Shown here in pieces: positions 1 through 7,651 of a stretch of 64,000 bases of DNA. The stretch covers positions 16,724-80,723 of the forward strand of contig JAPPLN010000017.1 of the NCBI GenBank assembly GCA_028874175.1, written 5' to 3'. Source of the DNA: Chloroflexota bacterium. GTDB taxonomy: Bacteria > Chloroflexota > UBA11872. The notes beneath the pieces are model-generated. The model was not told the origin of the DNA and did not search any database. It saw only the letters and a list, made by a program, of their open reading frames with translations. Numbering within the stretch: the stretch's first letter is position 1; every line of letters begins with the position of its first letter. Made by a program: the position numbers and the translations under genes.

Positions 1-71
1 CGGGCGGGCGGGATGACTTTCTTCAGGATCACGTAGCCGTCGTGGAGGAATCGCTCGGGATCGATCTGCAT
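1..71 (-). CDS. PhyH-like dioxygenase, N-terminal fragment
   Basis: Only the first 23 codons are in the window; the gene runs off the left edge. The reverse strand reads MQIDPERFLHDGYVILKKVI and then two prolines. 'F..DGYVI...VI' is the usual opening of phytanoyl-CoA dioxygenase (PhyH) family Fe(II)/2-oxoglutarate oxygenases, where the domain starts almost at residue 1. The ATG is at 69-71. It is divergent from the oxidoreductase at 390, so a bidirectional promoter region lies between them. The family call rests on a short stretch and the iron ligands are not visible. Confidence 0.55.
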   Translation of the reverse strand, partial: MQIDPERFLHDGYVILKKVIPPA

Positions 72-389
72 GGCCTGCGCTCAGCCGGTACGGCCACAGC
101 AGTCTAGCCCGGATTGTCCCGACCCAAAGTAGTTGGGTGCCATGACGAGGCAGGCGCGGTCAAAGTTCCGGTGCCCCCAGACCGGGGCGGCCGCGACGGA
201 TACCTGGCAGACATGTAGCGGCCAGCGGCCTCGGCCGGCCGCCTGCGGACGCGGCCGGAATAGCGGGCGCCGACCGGGCTACGATGCGACTGCGCGACGC
301 GCCCGCCGGTGCATGGCGTCTTTCTGCGCAGTCGACGGGCGGACTGCCTTGAGCGTTCCAGCAAGCGGACGCTCGTTGGAGAAGCAGAC
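72..389. other. divergent intergenic region, no gene seen
   Basis: About 320 bases separate the PhyH-like start from the Gfo/Idh/MocA start. Open frames exist on both strands, but they are Arg/Pro-rich and overlap one another, as expected by chance at this GC content. The region probably holds two divergent promoters; I cannot place either with confidence. Confidence 0.4.
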
Positions 390-1475
390 ATGGCCCTGCG
401 AATGATCCAGGTTGGGACCGGCGGGATGGGGCGGTCGTGGTGCCGGGACTTCCTGCCACCGCACGTTGCGGCGGGGCTGATCGAGGTCGTGGCCGCGGTG
501 GATACGAACCCCGAGGTGCTGGCGAACGCCCGGGAGCACCTGGGCTTAGGCGAGGCGCAGTGCTACACGGACATTCAGCGGGCCTTCGACGAGAATCCGG
601 CCGATTTCTGCACCGTTGTCGTGCCGCCGTACTCGCACGAGGAGGTCGTTGACCAGGCGGTGGCGCACGACATGCACATCCTGTCGGAGAAGCCGATCGC
701 GGACACGCTGCTGGCGTCGGTGCGGATTGCCGACAAGGTGTCGAAGGCCGGCAAGAAGATGGCGGTGACGATGAGTCATCGCTTCAACCAGTACAAGACG
801 ACGATGCGCGAGAGCGTGCGGTCGGGTCGCTACGGAGACGTGAACTACCTGGTGTTCCGGTTCACCCAGGAGGCACGGCAGCTGGGAGCCTGGGGACTCG
901 GGTTCCGCTACGAGATGGAGGATCCGCTGCTGGTGGAAGGGTCGGTGCATCACCTGGACATCCTGGCCGACCTGGCCGGCGCCAAGTGCGACACCATCTA
1001 CGCGCGGACCTGGAATCCCGCCTGGAGTGCATTTGCCGGCGACTCACAGGCGCTGGTGACGATGGAGTTCGAGAACGGCGTGCGGGCCACCTACGAGGGC
1101 TCCAAAGTGAACGCCGTGGGGATGGATGGCTGGGGCCGGGAGAACACCCGCGCGGAGTGCGAAGGGGCGACGCTGGTCCTCGGATCGGACCGCCTGGAGT
1201 GCTTCCCGTTCGACCCGACGCGCAATGCTCGCATCAAGGCCGACGGCGACGGCCACACCGTTCCCTGGTTGGAGCAGCCGTCCTGGGGCCACGTGTGGCT
1301 GATCGAGAAGTTCGTGCGCTGGCTGGAGGGCGGCGAGGCGATGGAGACGAACGTGATCGACAACCTGCAGTCGGTGGCGCTGGTGACGGCCGCGATCGAG
1401 AGCAGCCAGACAGGGCTGCCGGTGAAGGTGCAGGAGCATTTGGCGGAGGCGTGGCAGGAGGTGGGGGCGGCTTAG
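390..1475 (+). CDS. Gfo/Idh/MocA family oxidoreductase
   Basis: Predicted NAD(P)-dependent dehydrogenase of about 361 residues acting on a sugar, inositol or related polyol; the substrate cannot be read from sequence. The N-terminal Rossmann motif is VGTGGMG (about residues 7-13), followed by the family's 'SEKPIADT' segment, whose Lys is the usual catalytic lysine. The C-terminal half carries 'EGSVHHLDIL', the typical substrate-side His region. The frame stays open upstream to 309, but ATG at 390 has a GGAG ribosome site about 8 bases before it and begins exactly at the Rossmann strand, so I start there. It is one of three members of this family in the window (also 10686 and 36354). Confidence 0.85.
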   Translation: MALRMIQVGTGGMGRSWCRDFLPPHVAAGLIEVVAAVDTNPEVLANAREHLGLGEAQCYTDIQRAFDENPADFCTVVVPPYSHEEVVDQAVAHDMHILSEKPIADTLLASVRIADKVSKAGKKMAVTMSHRFNQYKTTMRESVRSGRYGDVNYLVFRFTQEARQLGAWGLGFRYEMEDPLLVEGSVHHLDILADLAGAKCDTIYARTWNPAWSAFAGDSQALVTMEFENGVRATYEGSKVNAVGMDGWGRENTRAECEGATLVLGSDRLECFPFDPTRNARIKADGDGHTVPWLEQPSWGHVWLIEKFVRWLEGGEAMETNVIDNLQSVALVTAAIESSQTGLPVKVQEHLAEAWQEVGAA

Positions 1476-1594
1476 CGCTGAATCCTCCGTACTGGCAGGG
1501 GCCGTTCAGGCGCGCCAAGCCCCTGTCGGCAGAAGTCCATCCCGGATAATCGTGCACGTATCCCGTGGGATGCAATCCGAGCTTGCAAGTCGAG

Positions 1595-1691
1595 ATGCGG
1601 CAGACCGATGTCTATGCGCTGGTTTGGAAGGCTCCGGGACCGGCAGGTGCGGGACTTCGCCAAGGCTCGGGACCCGGCGCGACGGCTTTAA
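1595..1691 (+). pseudogene. HigB-type toxin remnant
   Basis: Directly upstream of an intact HigA-type antitoxin is a relic of its toxin. One frame reads MRQTDVYA; after a one-base shift at about 1617 the next reads RWFGRLRDRQ and then VRDFAKARDPARRL before TAA at 1689-1691. These match the start ('RQT..F..WL..LRDR') and the end ('...DI..AK.LA..L') of RelE/HigB-like addiction toxins that normally run about 100 residues. The central catalytic sheet, roughly 60 residues, is gone. Deletion plus frameshift means no active toxin. Confidence 0.6.
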
Positions 1692-1703
1692 GAGGACTTA
1701 GGC

Positions 1704-2000
1704 ATGGCCACGACACGAACCCGTCCATGGGATGCGGCAGATCACCTGGAAAGCGACGAGGACATCGTCGCCTACCTTGAGGCGGCGTTTGAGGACGGCG
1801 ACCCGGCGCTCATTGCGGCCGCCCTGGGGGACATTGCCAGGGCTCGAGGCATGACGAAGGTCGCCGCGGACGCGGGCCTGGGCCGGGAGAGCCTCTACAA
1901 GGCCCTGTCACCCAACGGCAACCCGGAGTTCGCCACCGTGCTCAAGGTCATGCAGGCCCTGGGGCTGGGGCTGCGGGTGTCGGCCACTCGACAGGCTTAG
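1704..2000 (+). CDS. HigA-like addiction-module antitoxin
   Basis: A 98-residue protein of the 'probable addiction module antidote' type (HigA/XRE-like). It shows the typical N-terminus RPWDAADHLESDEDIVAYLE, then the 'AAALGDIARARGMTKVAADAGLGRESLYKAL' segment, which is a helix-turn-helix, then 'NPEFATVLKVMQALGLGL'. Family members neutralise a RelE/HigB mRNA-cleaving toxin and repress their own operon. Its ATG follows an AGGACT ribosome site, 12 bases after the stop of the toxin remnant, the normal toxin-first order. The toxin is destroyed, so this is an orphan antitoxin or repressor. Confidence 0.8.
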   Translation: MATTRTRPWDAADHLESDEDIVAYLEAAFEDGDPALIAAALGDIARARGMTKVAADAGLGRESLYKALSPNGNPEFATVLKVMQALGLGLRVSATRQA

Positions 2001-2008
2001 GACAGCCC

Positions 2009-2230
2009 CTAGAGGTATTTGCGGGCCAGCGCCTGGTAGCGCGGATCGTCGCGTTCGGCTGGGCGGAAGGCGCCGCGCCAGCGGGCGGCGACGGTGGAGG
2101 CGTCGTCCGCAAGGGTCCCCCGAAGTGAAGTTTCGATCAGGGACGAGAGGGACACGCCGCGCGACCGGGCCAAGCGCTCGGCGTCGTCAAGCAGCGCACC
2201 GTCGACTGTGATTGTGAGCTTCCGCTTCAT
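2009..2230 (-). CDS. ribbon-helix-helix antitoxin-like protein (orphan)
   Basis: Seventy-three residues. The N-terminus KRKLTITVDGALLDDAERLA plus 'SRGVSLSSLIETSL' fits the ribbon-helix-helix fold of DUF6364/VapB-type antitoxins: a DNA-binding strand followed by two helices. The C-terminal 'RWRGAFRP..RDDPRYQALARKYL' would be the toxin-binding tail. No PIN or other toxin gene follows: downstream on this strand lies the convergent HigA-like gene, only 9 bases away, so it appears to be an orphan antitoxin. Confidence 0.6.
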   Translation of the reverse strand: MKRKLTITVDGALLDDAERLARSRGVSLSSLIETSLRGTLADDASTVAARWRGAFRPAERDDPRYQALARKYL

Positions 2231-2300
2231 GGCGGAGGATCGATTTTGTGGTGGGCAGCCGGGGTGGTGGAGCCGAGTTTAGGTGCGTCCCGGGGCGGGT

Positions 2301-2322
2301 CCCAGGCTGCGCGCAGCCTGGG
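2301..2322 (-). terminator. perfect 22-nt inverted repeat after sbcC
   Basis: CCCAGGCTGCG is followed directly by its reverse complement, giving a very GC-rich hairpin about 10 bases past the sbcC stop codon. There is no clear T tract on either strand, so it is a terminator-like or mRNA-3'-end stabilising hairpin, not a textbook intrinsic terminator. Confidence 0.45.
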
Positions 2323-2331
2323 CCACAGCGA

Positions 2332-5136
2332 CTAGCCGACTTCGACGGTGCTGGCCTGGCCGGTGTGGGTGACGCGGAGGATGTTGTCGATGTGGCGTTC
2401 GAAGGTGTCGTCGTGGGAGATGACGACGAGCTGGCTGAAGCCGCGGACCGCGAGGATCTGCTGGGCCAGGTTTTCGCGGCGCTCGGCGTCCAGGTGCTGG
2501 GTGGGTTCGTCGAAGAAGGCGATATCGAGGTTCAGCAAGTCGCGAAGGAGAGCCAGGCGGACGGCCAGGGCGGCGGCCATTTGTTCGCCGCCGGAAAGCT
2601 GGCCGAAGCGCCGTTCCAGGCCGCCGCGGCCGAGCACGATGTCGTAGTCGGCCGCCCAGCGCAGGCGGCCGCCGGGCGCGCCCATGATGTCGCTGTAGAT
2701 CTCGTCGGCGGTGTCGGAGACGCTGGCCAGGAGGATCTCGGTGACCTGGGGACCGGCATCGCGCAGCAGGCGGCGGATGAATTCGGTGCGGTCCTCGAGC
2801 CGGGTGACGCGGGCGATGCCGGCCTGGGCGGCTTCCAGGTCCGCGCGCACCTGGCGGAGGGCTTCCACGTCGGAGGCAAGGCGCTCCGCATCGGCTTGCA
2901 TGCGGGTGGCTCGCTCGGCCAACTGGCGAACCAGCCCGAGCGCGGCGTCGCGGGCCTTGAGCGCCGTGTCCAGCGCGGCCGGATCGAAGTTGGCGCGCGC
3001 TTCCCGTAGGGCCGCCTCGGCGCTGTCCACCGCGGCGGCGGCGCGGGCGGACAGTTGCCGCGCGGTTGCAAGGTCGGCGCCGCGCGCCTCGAGTTGCCCC
3101 GCCACGACCTCGTGCTTGAGGTACTGGTCGTGCGCGTCAGCGTGCTCGTTGAGAGCGGCGCGCGCCGCGGCCAGCGCGTTGAGATTGCCCTGGAGGGTCT
3201 GCAGCTGGCGGTCGGCTGCCTGGAGAGCAGCCGCCGCCGCCTCGCGGCGGTGCTCGGCGATCGCAAGCAGGTCGGCTCCGGCGGTCCTGACGGCGGGGTC
3301 TTCGGTTGAGGCCTGTTCCGCAAGGGCGTCCACGGCACGCTGGGCGGACTGGACCAGCGTCTCTTGTGCACTCGACGCGGGCTGCTGGCCGTTCGCCAGC
3401 GCCGCCAGGTCGCCCGCGTTGCGGGTTTCCAGAGCGTCCAGCAGGGCGGTAGCGGCCGCGATGTCCACATCGGCCGAAGCCAGGCGCTGATGCAGCCCGG
3501 CCTGGCGTTCGCGGACCAAGTCGGCCTCGCGGGTTTCGGTTTCAGCCTGCTCGGCGTCGGCAACCTCCCGCTCGGCTTGCGCAATAGCCAGATTGAGATC
3601 TGCCAGCCGCTGCTCGCGCTCGACTGCCTGGCGCCGAAACACTCCGGCCACGTCGGGGATGGCATCCAGGTTGCGGCAGACGTCCATGAAGAACGGGCAG
3701 GTGCGGGTGTCGGTGAGCAGGCGCTGGGCGTGGCGATCGGCTTCCAGCAGCGCAGCTTCCCGGGCGTGCCGCTCGCGCCGGTCATGCAGCTGAGTGCGCC
3801 TGTCCGGCAGTTGCCCGGCCACGGCCGCGCGCGCCTCCAGCAGCTTCAGCCGGCGGCCCCCGTCGTCGTAGGCCTGTACGACCGTCTCGCGTTCGCGCAT
3901 CCAGCGGGTGTGCAGGGCGTGGGTGTCCTCGCGGGCCTGGCGCAGCGAGACGCTGGCGGCCGCCTTCCGAGCTCTTGATTCGGCGGTTCTCTGTCGGAAA
4001 TCGGTCCGAACCCGGCGGAAGCTGGCTTCGAGATCGCCGCCGGGACTGGCGGCCACCGACGCTTGCACATGCGGGCCGGCCTCGAGGCGCGCCTCCGCGA
4101 GGTCCTCCTGTGCGCGTTCCAGTCGTGCGGTCCACCGGGTGCGTTCCAGGTCCAGGTCGCGCGCGCGGTGATCGACGGGCTGGAGTTCAGTCGCGCGGGC
4201 CTGCGCCGCCTGATAGGCCGTATGCGCCGCACGAGCTTCCTCCACCACCGTCGCCGCGCGGCGCGCCTCCAGTTCGGCCGCGACAGCGCGCTCGACCTGG
4301 CCGGCAGCCTGGCTGGCGTGTTCAGCGGCTGCCGCATGTTCTCGCTCGGCCGCTTCAAAGGCCTCGCGGTGCGCGTCCTGTGCGGCCAGGTTCTTGCTGG
4401 CCGCGTCCAGTTCCACGGCCGCCTGCTGTTCCTCCGCGCGGGTCTGTTCCAGCGCCTGTTGGGCCGCGGACAGGCGGGCGAGGAGTTCCGGTTCGGCGGC
4501 CAGGCGGCCTTCCAGGTGGGAGGCCTTGACCTGCAGCTCGTGGCGGCTTTGGGCGTAGTGCTGCGTGAGGCGGCGCAGCAGATCCGCAGCCTGCTGGTAT
4601 TCGGCGGTGCGCAGGATGGGGTCGAAACGGGCCTTGCGCAGGCGGGGCGAGTCCAGGAAATCGGCGGTGAGGCGCCCCTGGGGCACGCCGACGACGTGTT
4701 CGAAGACGTCGGCCGGACTGCTGAGGCCTTCCACGCCCAGCTGGCCGGCCAGCCAGGCCTCAAGCTCGGCGGCCGGCTGGTCGATGGATCGATTGAGCTC
4801 GACGTCGAAGAGCGAGACCGTCGTTGTGGCGTTTTCGGCCAGGGCGCCGGTGGCCCGCGAGCGGGCGCGGCGCATGGTGCGTTCCACGCGGTAGACGCGG
4901 CCGTCGCGCGGGGAGGTGAACTCCACCTGCACGGCGGCCTCCGTGGAGCCGTGGCGCATGAAGCGCACTTGCGGCCGATGCGGCATGAAGCCGAAGAGGC
5001 CGTAGCCGATGGCCTCCAGCAGGGTGGTCTTGCCGGCGCCGTTGGGACCGACGATGGCGGTGAGGCCGGGCTGGAAGCGGACAGTGGCCTCGACGAAGCT
5101 CTTGACGTTGCGGAGCGCGACTTCGTGGACGAACAC
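2332..5136 (-). CDS. sbcC: SbcC/Rad50-type exonuclease ATPase subunit
   Basis: A 934-residue SMC-like ATPase, partner of the SbcD nuclease just upstream, for processing DNA ends and hairpins. Walker A GPNGAGKTT sits at about residues 30-38. Long Ala/Glu/Arg-rich coiled coils flank a central hook with cysteines near residues 478 and 485 (CPFFMDVC). The ABC signature LSGGEQMAAALA and Walker B 'DIAFFDEPTQHLD' are near the C-terminus. The start is GTG at 5134-5136, one base after the sbcD stop at 5138, so the two are co-translated. The hook has six residues between its cysteines instead of the usual two. Confidence 0.9.
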   Translation of the reverse strand: MFVHEVALRNVKSFVEATVRFQPGLTAIVGPNGAGKTTLLEAIGYGLFGFMPHRPQVRFMRHGSTEAAVQVEFTSPRDGRVYRVERTMRRARSRATGALAENATTTVSLFDVELNRSIDQPAAELEAWLAGQLGVEGLSSPADVFEHVVGVPQGRLTADFLDSPRLRKARFDPILRTAEYQQAADLLRRLTQHYAQSRHELQVKASHLEGRLAAEPELLARLSAAQQALEQTRAEEQQAAVELDAASKNLAAQDAHREAFEAAEREHAAAAEHASQAAGQVERAVAAELEARRAATVVEEARAAHTAYQAAQARATELQPVDHRARDLDLERTRWTARLERAQEDLAEARLEAGPHVQASVAASPGGDLEASFRRVRTDFRQRTAESRARKAAASVSLRQAREDTHALHTRWMRERETVVQAYDDGGRRLKLLEARAAVAGQLPDRRTQLHDRRERHAREAALLEADRHAQRLLTDTRTCPFFMDVCRNLDAIPDVAGVFRRQAVEREQRLADLNLAIAQAEREVADAEQAETETREADLVRERQAGLHQRLASADVDIAAATALLDALETRNAGDLAALANGQQPASSAQETLVQSAQRAVDALAEQASTEDPAVRTAGADLLAIAEHRREAAAAALQAADRQLQTLQGNLNALAAARAALNEHADAHDQYLKHEVVAGQLEARGADLATARQLSARAAAAVDSAEAALREARANFDPAALDTALKARDAALGLVRQLAERATRMQADAERLASDVEALRQVRADLEAAQAGIARVTRLEDRTEFIRRLLRDAGPQVTEILLASVSDTADEIYSDIMGAPGGRLRWAADYDIVLGRGGLERRFGQLSGGEQMAAALAVRLALLRDLLNLDIAFFDEPTQHLDAERRENLAQQILAVRGFSQLVVISHDDTFERHIDNILRVTHTGQASTVEVG

Positions 5137-5137
5137 G

Positions 5138-6433
5138 TCAGCCCAACCGCCGTTCCAGGTGTTGCGCCAGCGCCTCGGGGGATTGGCCTTCGAGGGCGGC
5201 GGACTTGAGGTCGAGCGTGGCGGCGGCCAGCGCCTCGGCCTCGTCGGCGTGCGGCGAGTCCTTGATCAGCTGCGCCAGCACGTCGCGCTCGATGGCGCGC
5301 ACGTTGGTTCCGTAGCGGGCGGCAGCGGTGCGGCGCCGGTCGCCGGCCAGTTGCAGGGTGACGCGCACGTGCAGCGGTTGGAAGGCAGCGTGCACGATCT
5401 GGGCCAGCCGCTCGGTGTCGAGGTGGATGCGCTCGAAGCGCAGGCGGCCGCTGAGCCGCAGTTCGACAACGGGCGGTTCGCTGAAGAGTTCGAGCGGGCC
5501 GGAGACGGCCGCTTCGACGCCAGCCGCCAACTCGTCGAAGTCCGCGGCCTCGCCGGCGTCGACGCTCAGGCGCCGGAAGGGGCGCCGGGCGACGACGTCA
5601 TCTCTGAACCGACCGTCAATCTCCGCTGGGTGGCCGGGGCGAATCGCTACGTCGTAGAGGCCGCGGGCCCGGCCCTCGCCCTCGCTGGGTTCGCTGGCCA
5701 GGCCTTCGAGGATGTTGTGGGCTTCCAGCGCACCCGGGTTGAAGATCCACGGACTGTGTTCCGGCAGGCGGTAGGCGTAGTGCACGTGGCCCAGCGCCAG
5801 GTAGTCGGTGAAGGCGCGGACGGGGGCCAGGTCCTCCAGCGTCACGCCGCCGACGCCCAGGTGGACGGCTTCGTCCACACCGGTGTGCAGTACGCCAACC
5901 ACGGCCCGCTGGCTTCCCGATGGAACGGCGGAAAGCGAGGCGGCGATCTCAGGGAGGTGGGCCGCCAGGCGGGCGCCCAGGTACTCAACGCCGAATACTC
6001 GGGCCGCGCCAATGTCGGTGTAGGCCCCGAAGCCGCGTTCGCTGGTCCAGGGCTGGGCCTGTAGCCGGCCGGTCAGCGGGTCGAACTGCCGGAGCAGTCG
6101 CAGGCGGCCGTGGCGGCTCAGCTGCCAGAGCCAGGAGCGCTCGCCGCGCCGGAACCAGCGTTCGTGGTTGCCCTCGTTGGCCACCACCGGGATGCCGGCG
6201 CGGGCCAGCCGCTCCAGCGCGATGTCGGCGGCGGCGTAGGTGGACGGCTCGATGGACTTGGAGTCGAACAGGTCACCGGCGATGACCACGAAGTCCGGCG
6301 CGACCCGCAGGCAGTAGTCCACGGCGTCGTCGAAAGCACGGACGAAGTCGGCGGCGCGCTCGGCCAGCCCGTACTGGCGGAAGCCCAGGTGGACATCCGC
6401 GAAGTGGACGAGGTGGATCGGGGCGTCGCTCAT
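5138..6433 (-). CDS. sbcD: SbcD/Mre11-type DNA exonuclease subunit
   Basis: About 431 residues, the metallophosphoesterase nuclease of the SbcCD complex. Motifs appear in order: 'HFADVHLG' (D-x-H), 'VIAGDLFDS' (GD), 'ANEGNHERW' (GNHE) and 'LALGHVHYAYR' (GHxH), which bind the two catalytic Mn ions. A C-terminal capping region follows. The frame opens at 6448, but ATG 6431-6433 (MSDAPIHLVHFADVHLG) places the first motif at the normal distance, so I start there. It is the first gene of the sbcDC operon. A dispersed repeat begins within about 10 bases upstream of the start codon. Confidence 0.9.
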   Translation of the reverse strand: MSDAPIHLVHFADVHLGFRQYGLAERAADFVRAFDDAVDYCLRVAPDFVVIAGDLFDSKSIEPSTYAAADIALERLARAGIPVVANEGNHERWFRRGERSWLWQLSRHGRLRLLRQFDPLTGRLQAQPWTSERGFGAYTDIGAARVFGVEYLGARLAAHLPEIAASLSAVPSGSQRAVVGVLHTGVDEAVHLGVGGVTLEDLAPVRAFTDYLALGHVHYAYRLPEHSPWIFNPGALEAHNILEGLASEPSEGEGRARGLYDVAIRPGHPAEIDGRFRDDVVARRPFRRLSVDAGEAADFDELAAGVEAAVSGPLELFSEPPVVELRLSGRLRFERIHLDTERLAQIVHAAFQPLHVRVTLQLAGDRRRTAAARYGTNVRAIERDVLAQLIKDSPHADEAEALAAATLDLKSAALEGQSPEALAQHLERRLG

Positions 6434-6439
6434 GCGAGA

Positions 6440-6726
6440 CCGTTGCATAGCTCAGAGCTGGTTGCCCGGAAGACCCTCACCCCAGCCATCTCCCAGAGGA
6501 GGCCTCTGCATAACCCGAGGCTGGTTGCCCGGAAGACCCCTCACCGAATTCGGCCGAAGACGACCGAGCCCCGGATCGAGTCCGGGGCAGGTTCTGCCTC
6601 TCCCCTTGGAGAGGGTGAAGAACGGCGTCCCCTTGAATGGATTGACACCGAACACCATTGCTCTCCGCCGGGGCAGGAGGAGGAGCGGCCGCAGCTTCGA
6701 GGACGCCGGGCGTGTTGCAGAGGGCG
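6440..6726 (-). repeat. dispersed palindromic repeat, copy A
   Basis: Non-coding block upstream of sbcD. It contains two copies of GTTGCCCGGAAGACCC, one of TCACCGAATTCGGCCGAAGA, a hairpin CCCCGGA-TCGAG-TCCGGGG, and TGCCTCTCCCC with a paired GGAGAGGG. Closely similar blocks lie at 44.9, 50.9 and 63.8 kb, each immediately 5' of a minus-strand gene. Copies A and D share an almost identical 36-base section around the hairpin. Open frames across it are artefacts of the repeat. Confidence 0.8.
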
Positions 6727-6835
6727 CTCATGGCTGGCAATTGGGCAGGATCGAAGGGGCGCCAAGCATACCAAACAAAAAGCGAACAGCGCCGCGGGCG
6801 TATGCTCGCCCTGATCGCGTCCGAGGACTGACCCC

Positions 6836-7618
6836 ATGCAACTGACGCTGCGCTACCAGGCGATGCACAGCACTGGCCCCGACGACAACGTGGAGGCCAA
6901 CATCGTGCCGACGGAACTGCGGGCCGAGCTGGATCCGGCGGAGACGGCCCTGGTGCTGGTGGATACGTGGGGCGAGCATCCGATCGCGACTCATCGCACG
7001 CGCACCAGCGAGATTACGGTGCTGCGTATCCGGCCGGCGCTGGATGCCGCGCGGGCGGCGGGCGTGACCCCGATTTACGCCCCGTCTCCAGCAATCGCCG
7101 CCACCTACCCGCAGTGGTCCCGCTGGGCCGGGGTGGAGGAGCTGCATCCCACGCCGGAGCCGGACGACGGCTGGCCGCCGGCGGCCTATCGCGCCGTGAC
7201 CGGACCGTACGAGTCGCTGCGGCGCGCGCCGGGCGAACTGCCGCCGGACAGCGCCGGCAAGCCGCCGGAGCCGTGGCATCGGTTCCGCACGATTCACGAC
7301 ACGGTGGCGCCGGAGCCGGACGACATCGTGATCGCCACCGGCGAGCAGATGCAGCGCGTGCTGCGCGACCTGCGGCTGGTGCACCTGGTCTACGTCGGGT
7401 TCGCCACCAACATCTGCGTGCGCTTTCGCGACTACGGCATTCACGCCATGCGCAACCGCGGCTACGCGCCGATCCTGCTGCGGGACTGCACCAGCGGGAT
7501 CGAGACGCGCGAGACCTACGACGGTCTGCAGGTCACTGATGCCGTGCTGCACGACCTGGAGCGCTGGTGCTTCACGGCCGACTCACGGGAATTCATCGCC
7601 GCCTGCCAGAGCGCTTGA
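6836..7618 (+). CDS. isochorismatase-like cysteine hydrolase
   Basis: A 260-residue protein of the isochorismatase/nicotinamidase-like superfamily. 'TALVLVDTWGEHP' holds the first catalytic Asp. 'HLVYVGFATNICVRF' holds the nucleophile Cys in the usual G(x)ATN-x-C context. 'YAPILLRDCTSGIETRET' is the typical segment after it. Family members hydrolyse amides such as ureides, carbamates or N-carbamoyl compounds; the substrate here is not evident. It uses ATG at 6836 and stands alone between the repeat block and a convergent lipoprotein hydrolase gene. Confidence 0.8.
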   Translation: MQLTLRYQAMHSTGPDDNVEANIVPTELRAELDPAETALVLVDTWGEHPIATHRTRTSEITVLRIRPALDAARAAGVTPIYAPSPAIAATYPQWSRWAGVEELHPTPEPDDGWPPAAYRAVTGPYESLRRAPGELPPDSAGKPPEPWHRFRTIHDTVAPEPDDIVIATGEQMQRVLRDLRLVHLVYVGFATNICVRFRDYGIHAMRNRGYAPILLRDCTSGIETRETYDGLQVTDAVLHDLERWCFTADSREFIAACQSA

Positions 7619-7651
7619 CGCTCTGACGCCGCTGGCCAGCCGGGTCGGAGG

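Noticed and set aside
2248..3009. Long plus-strand frame antisense to sbcC
   Set aside because: Mirror of the coiled-coil coding sequence; no start signal or family match. The same holds for 4063-5208, 5009-6064 and others.
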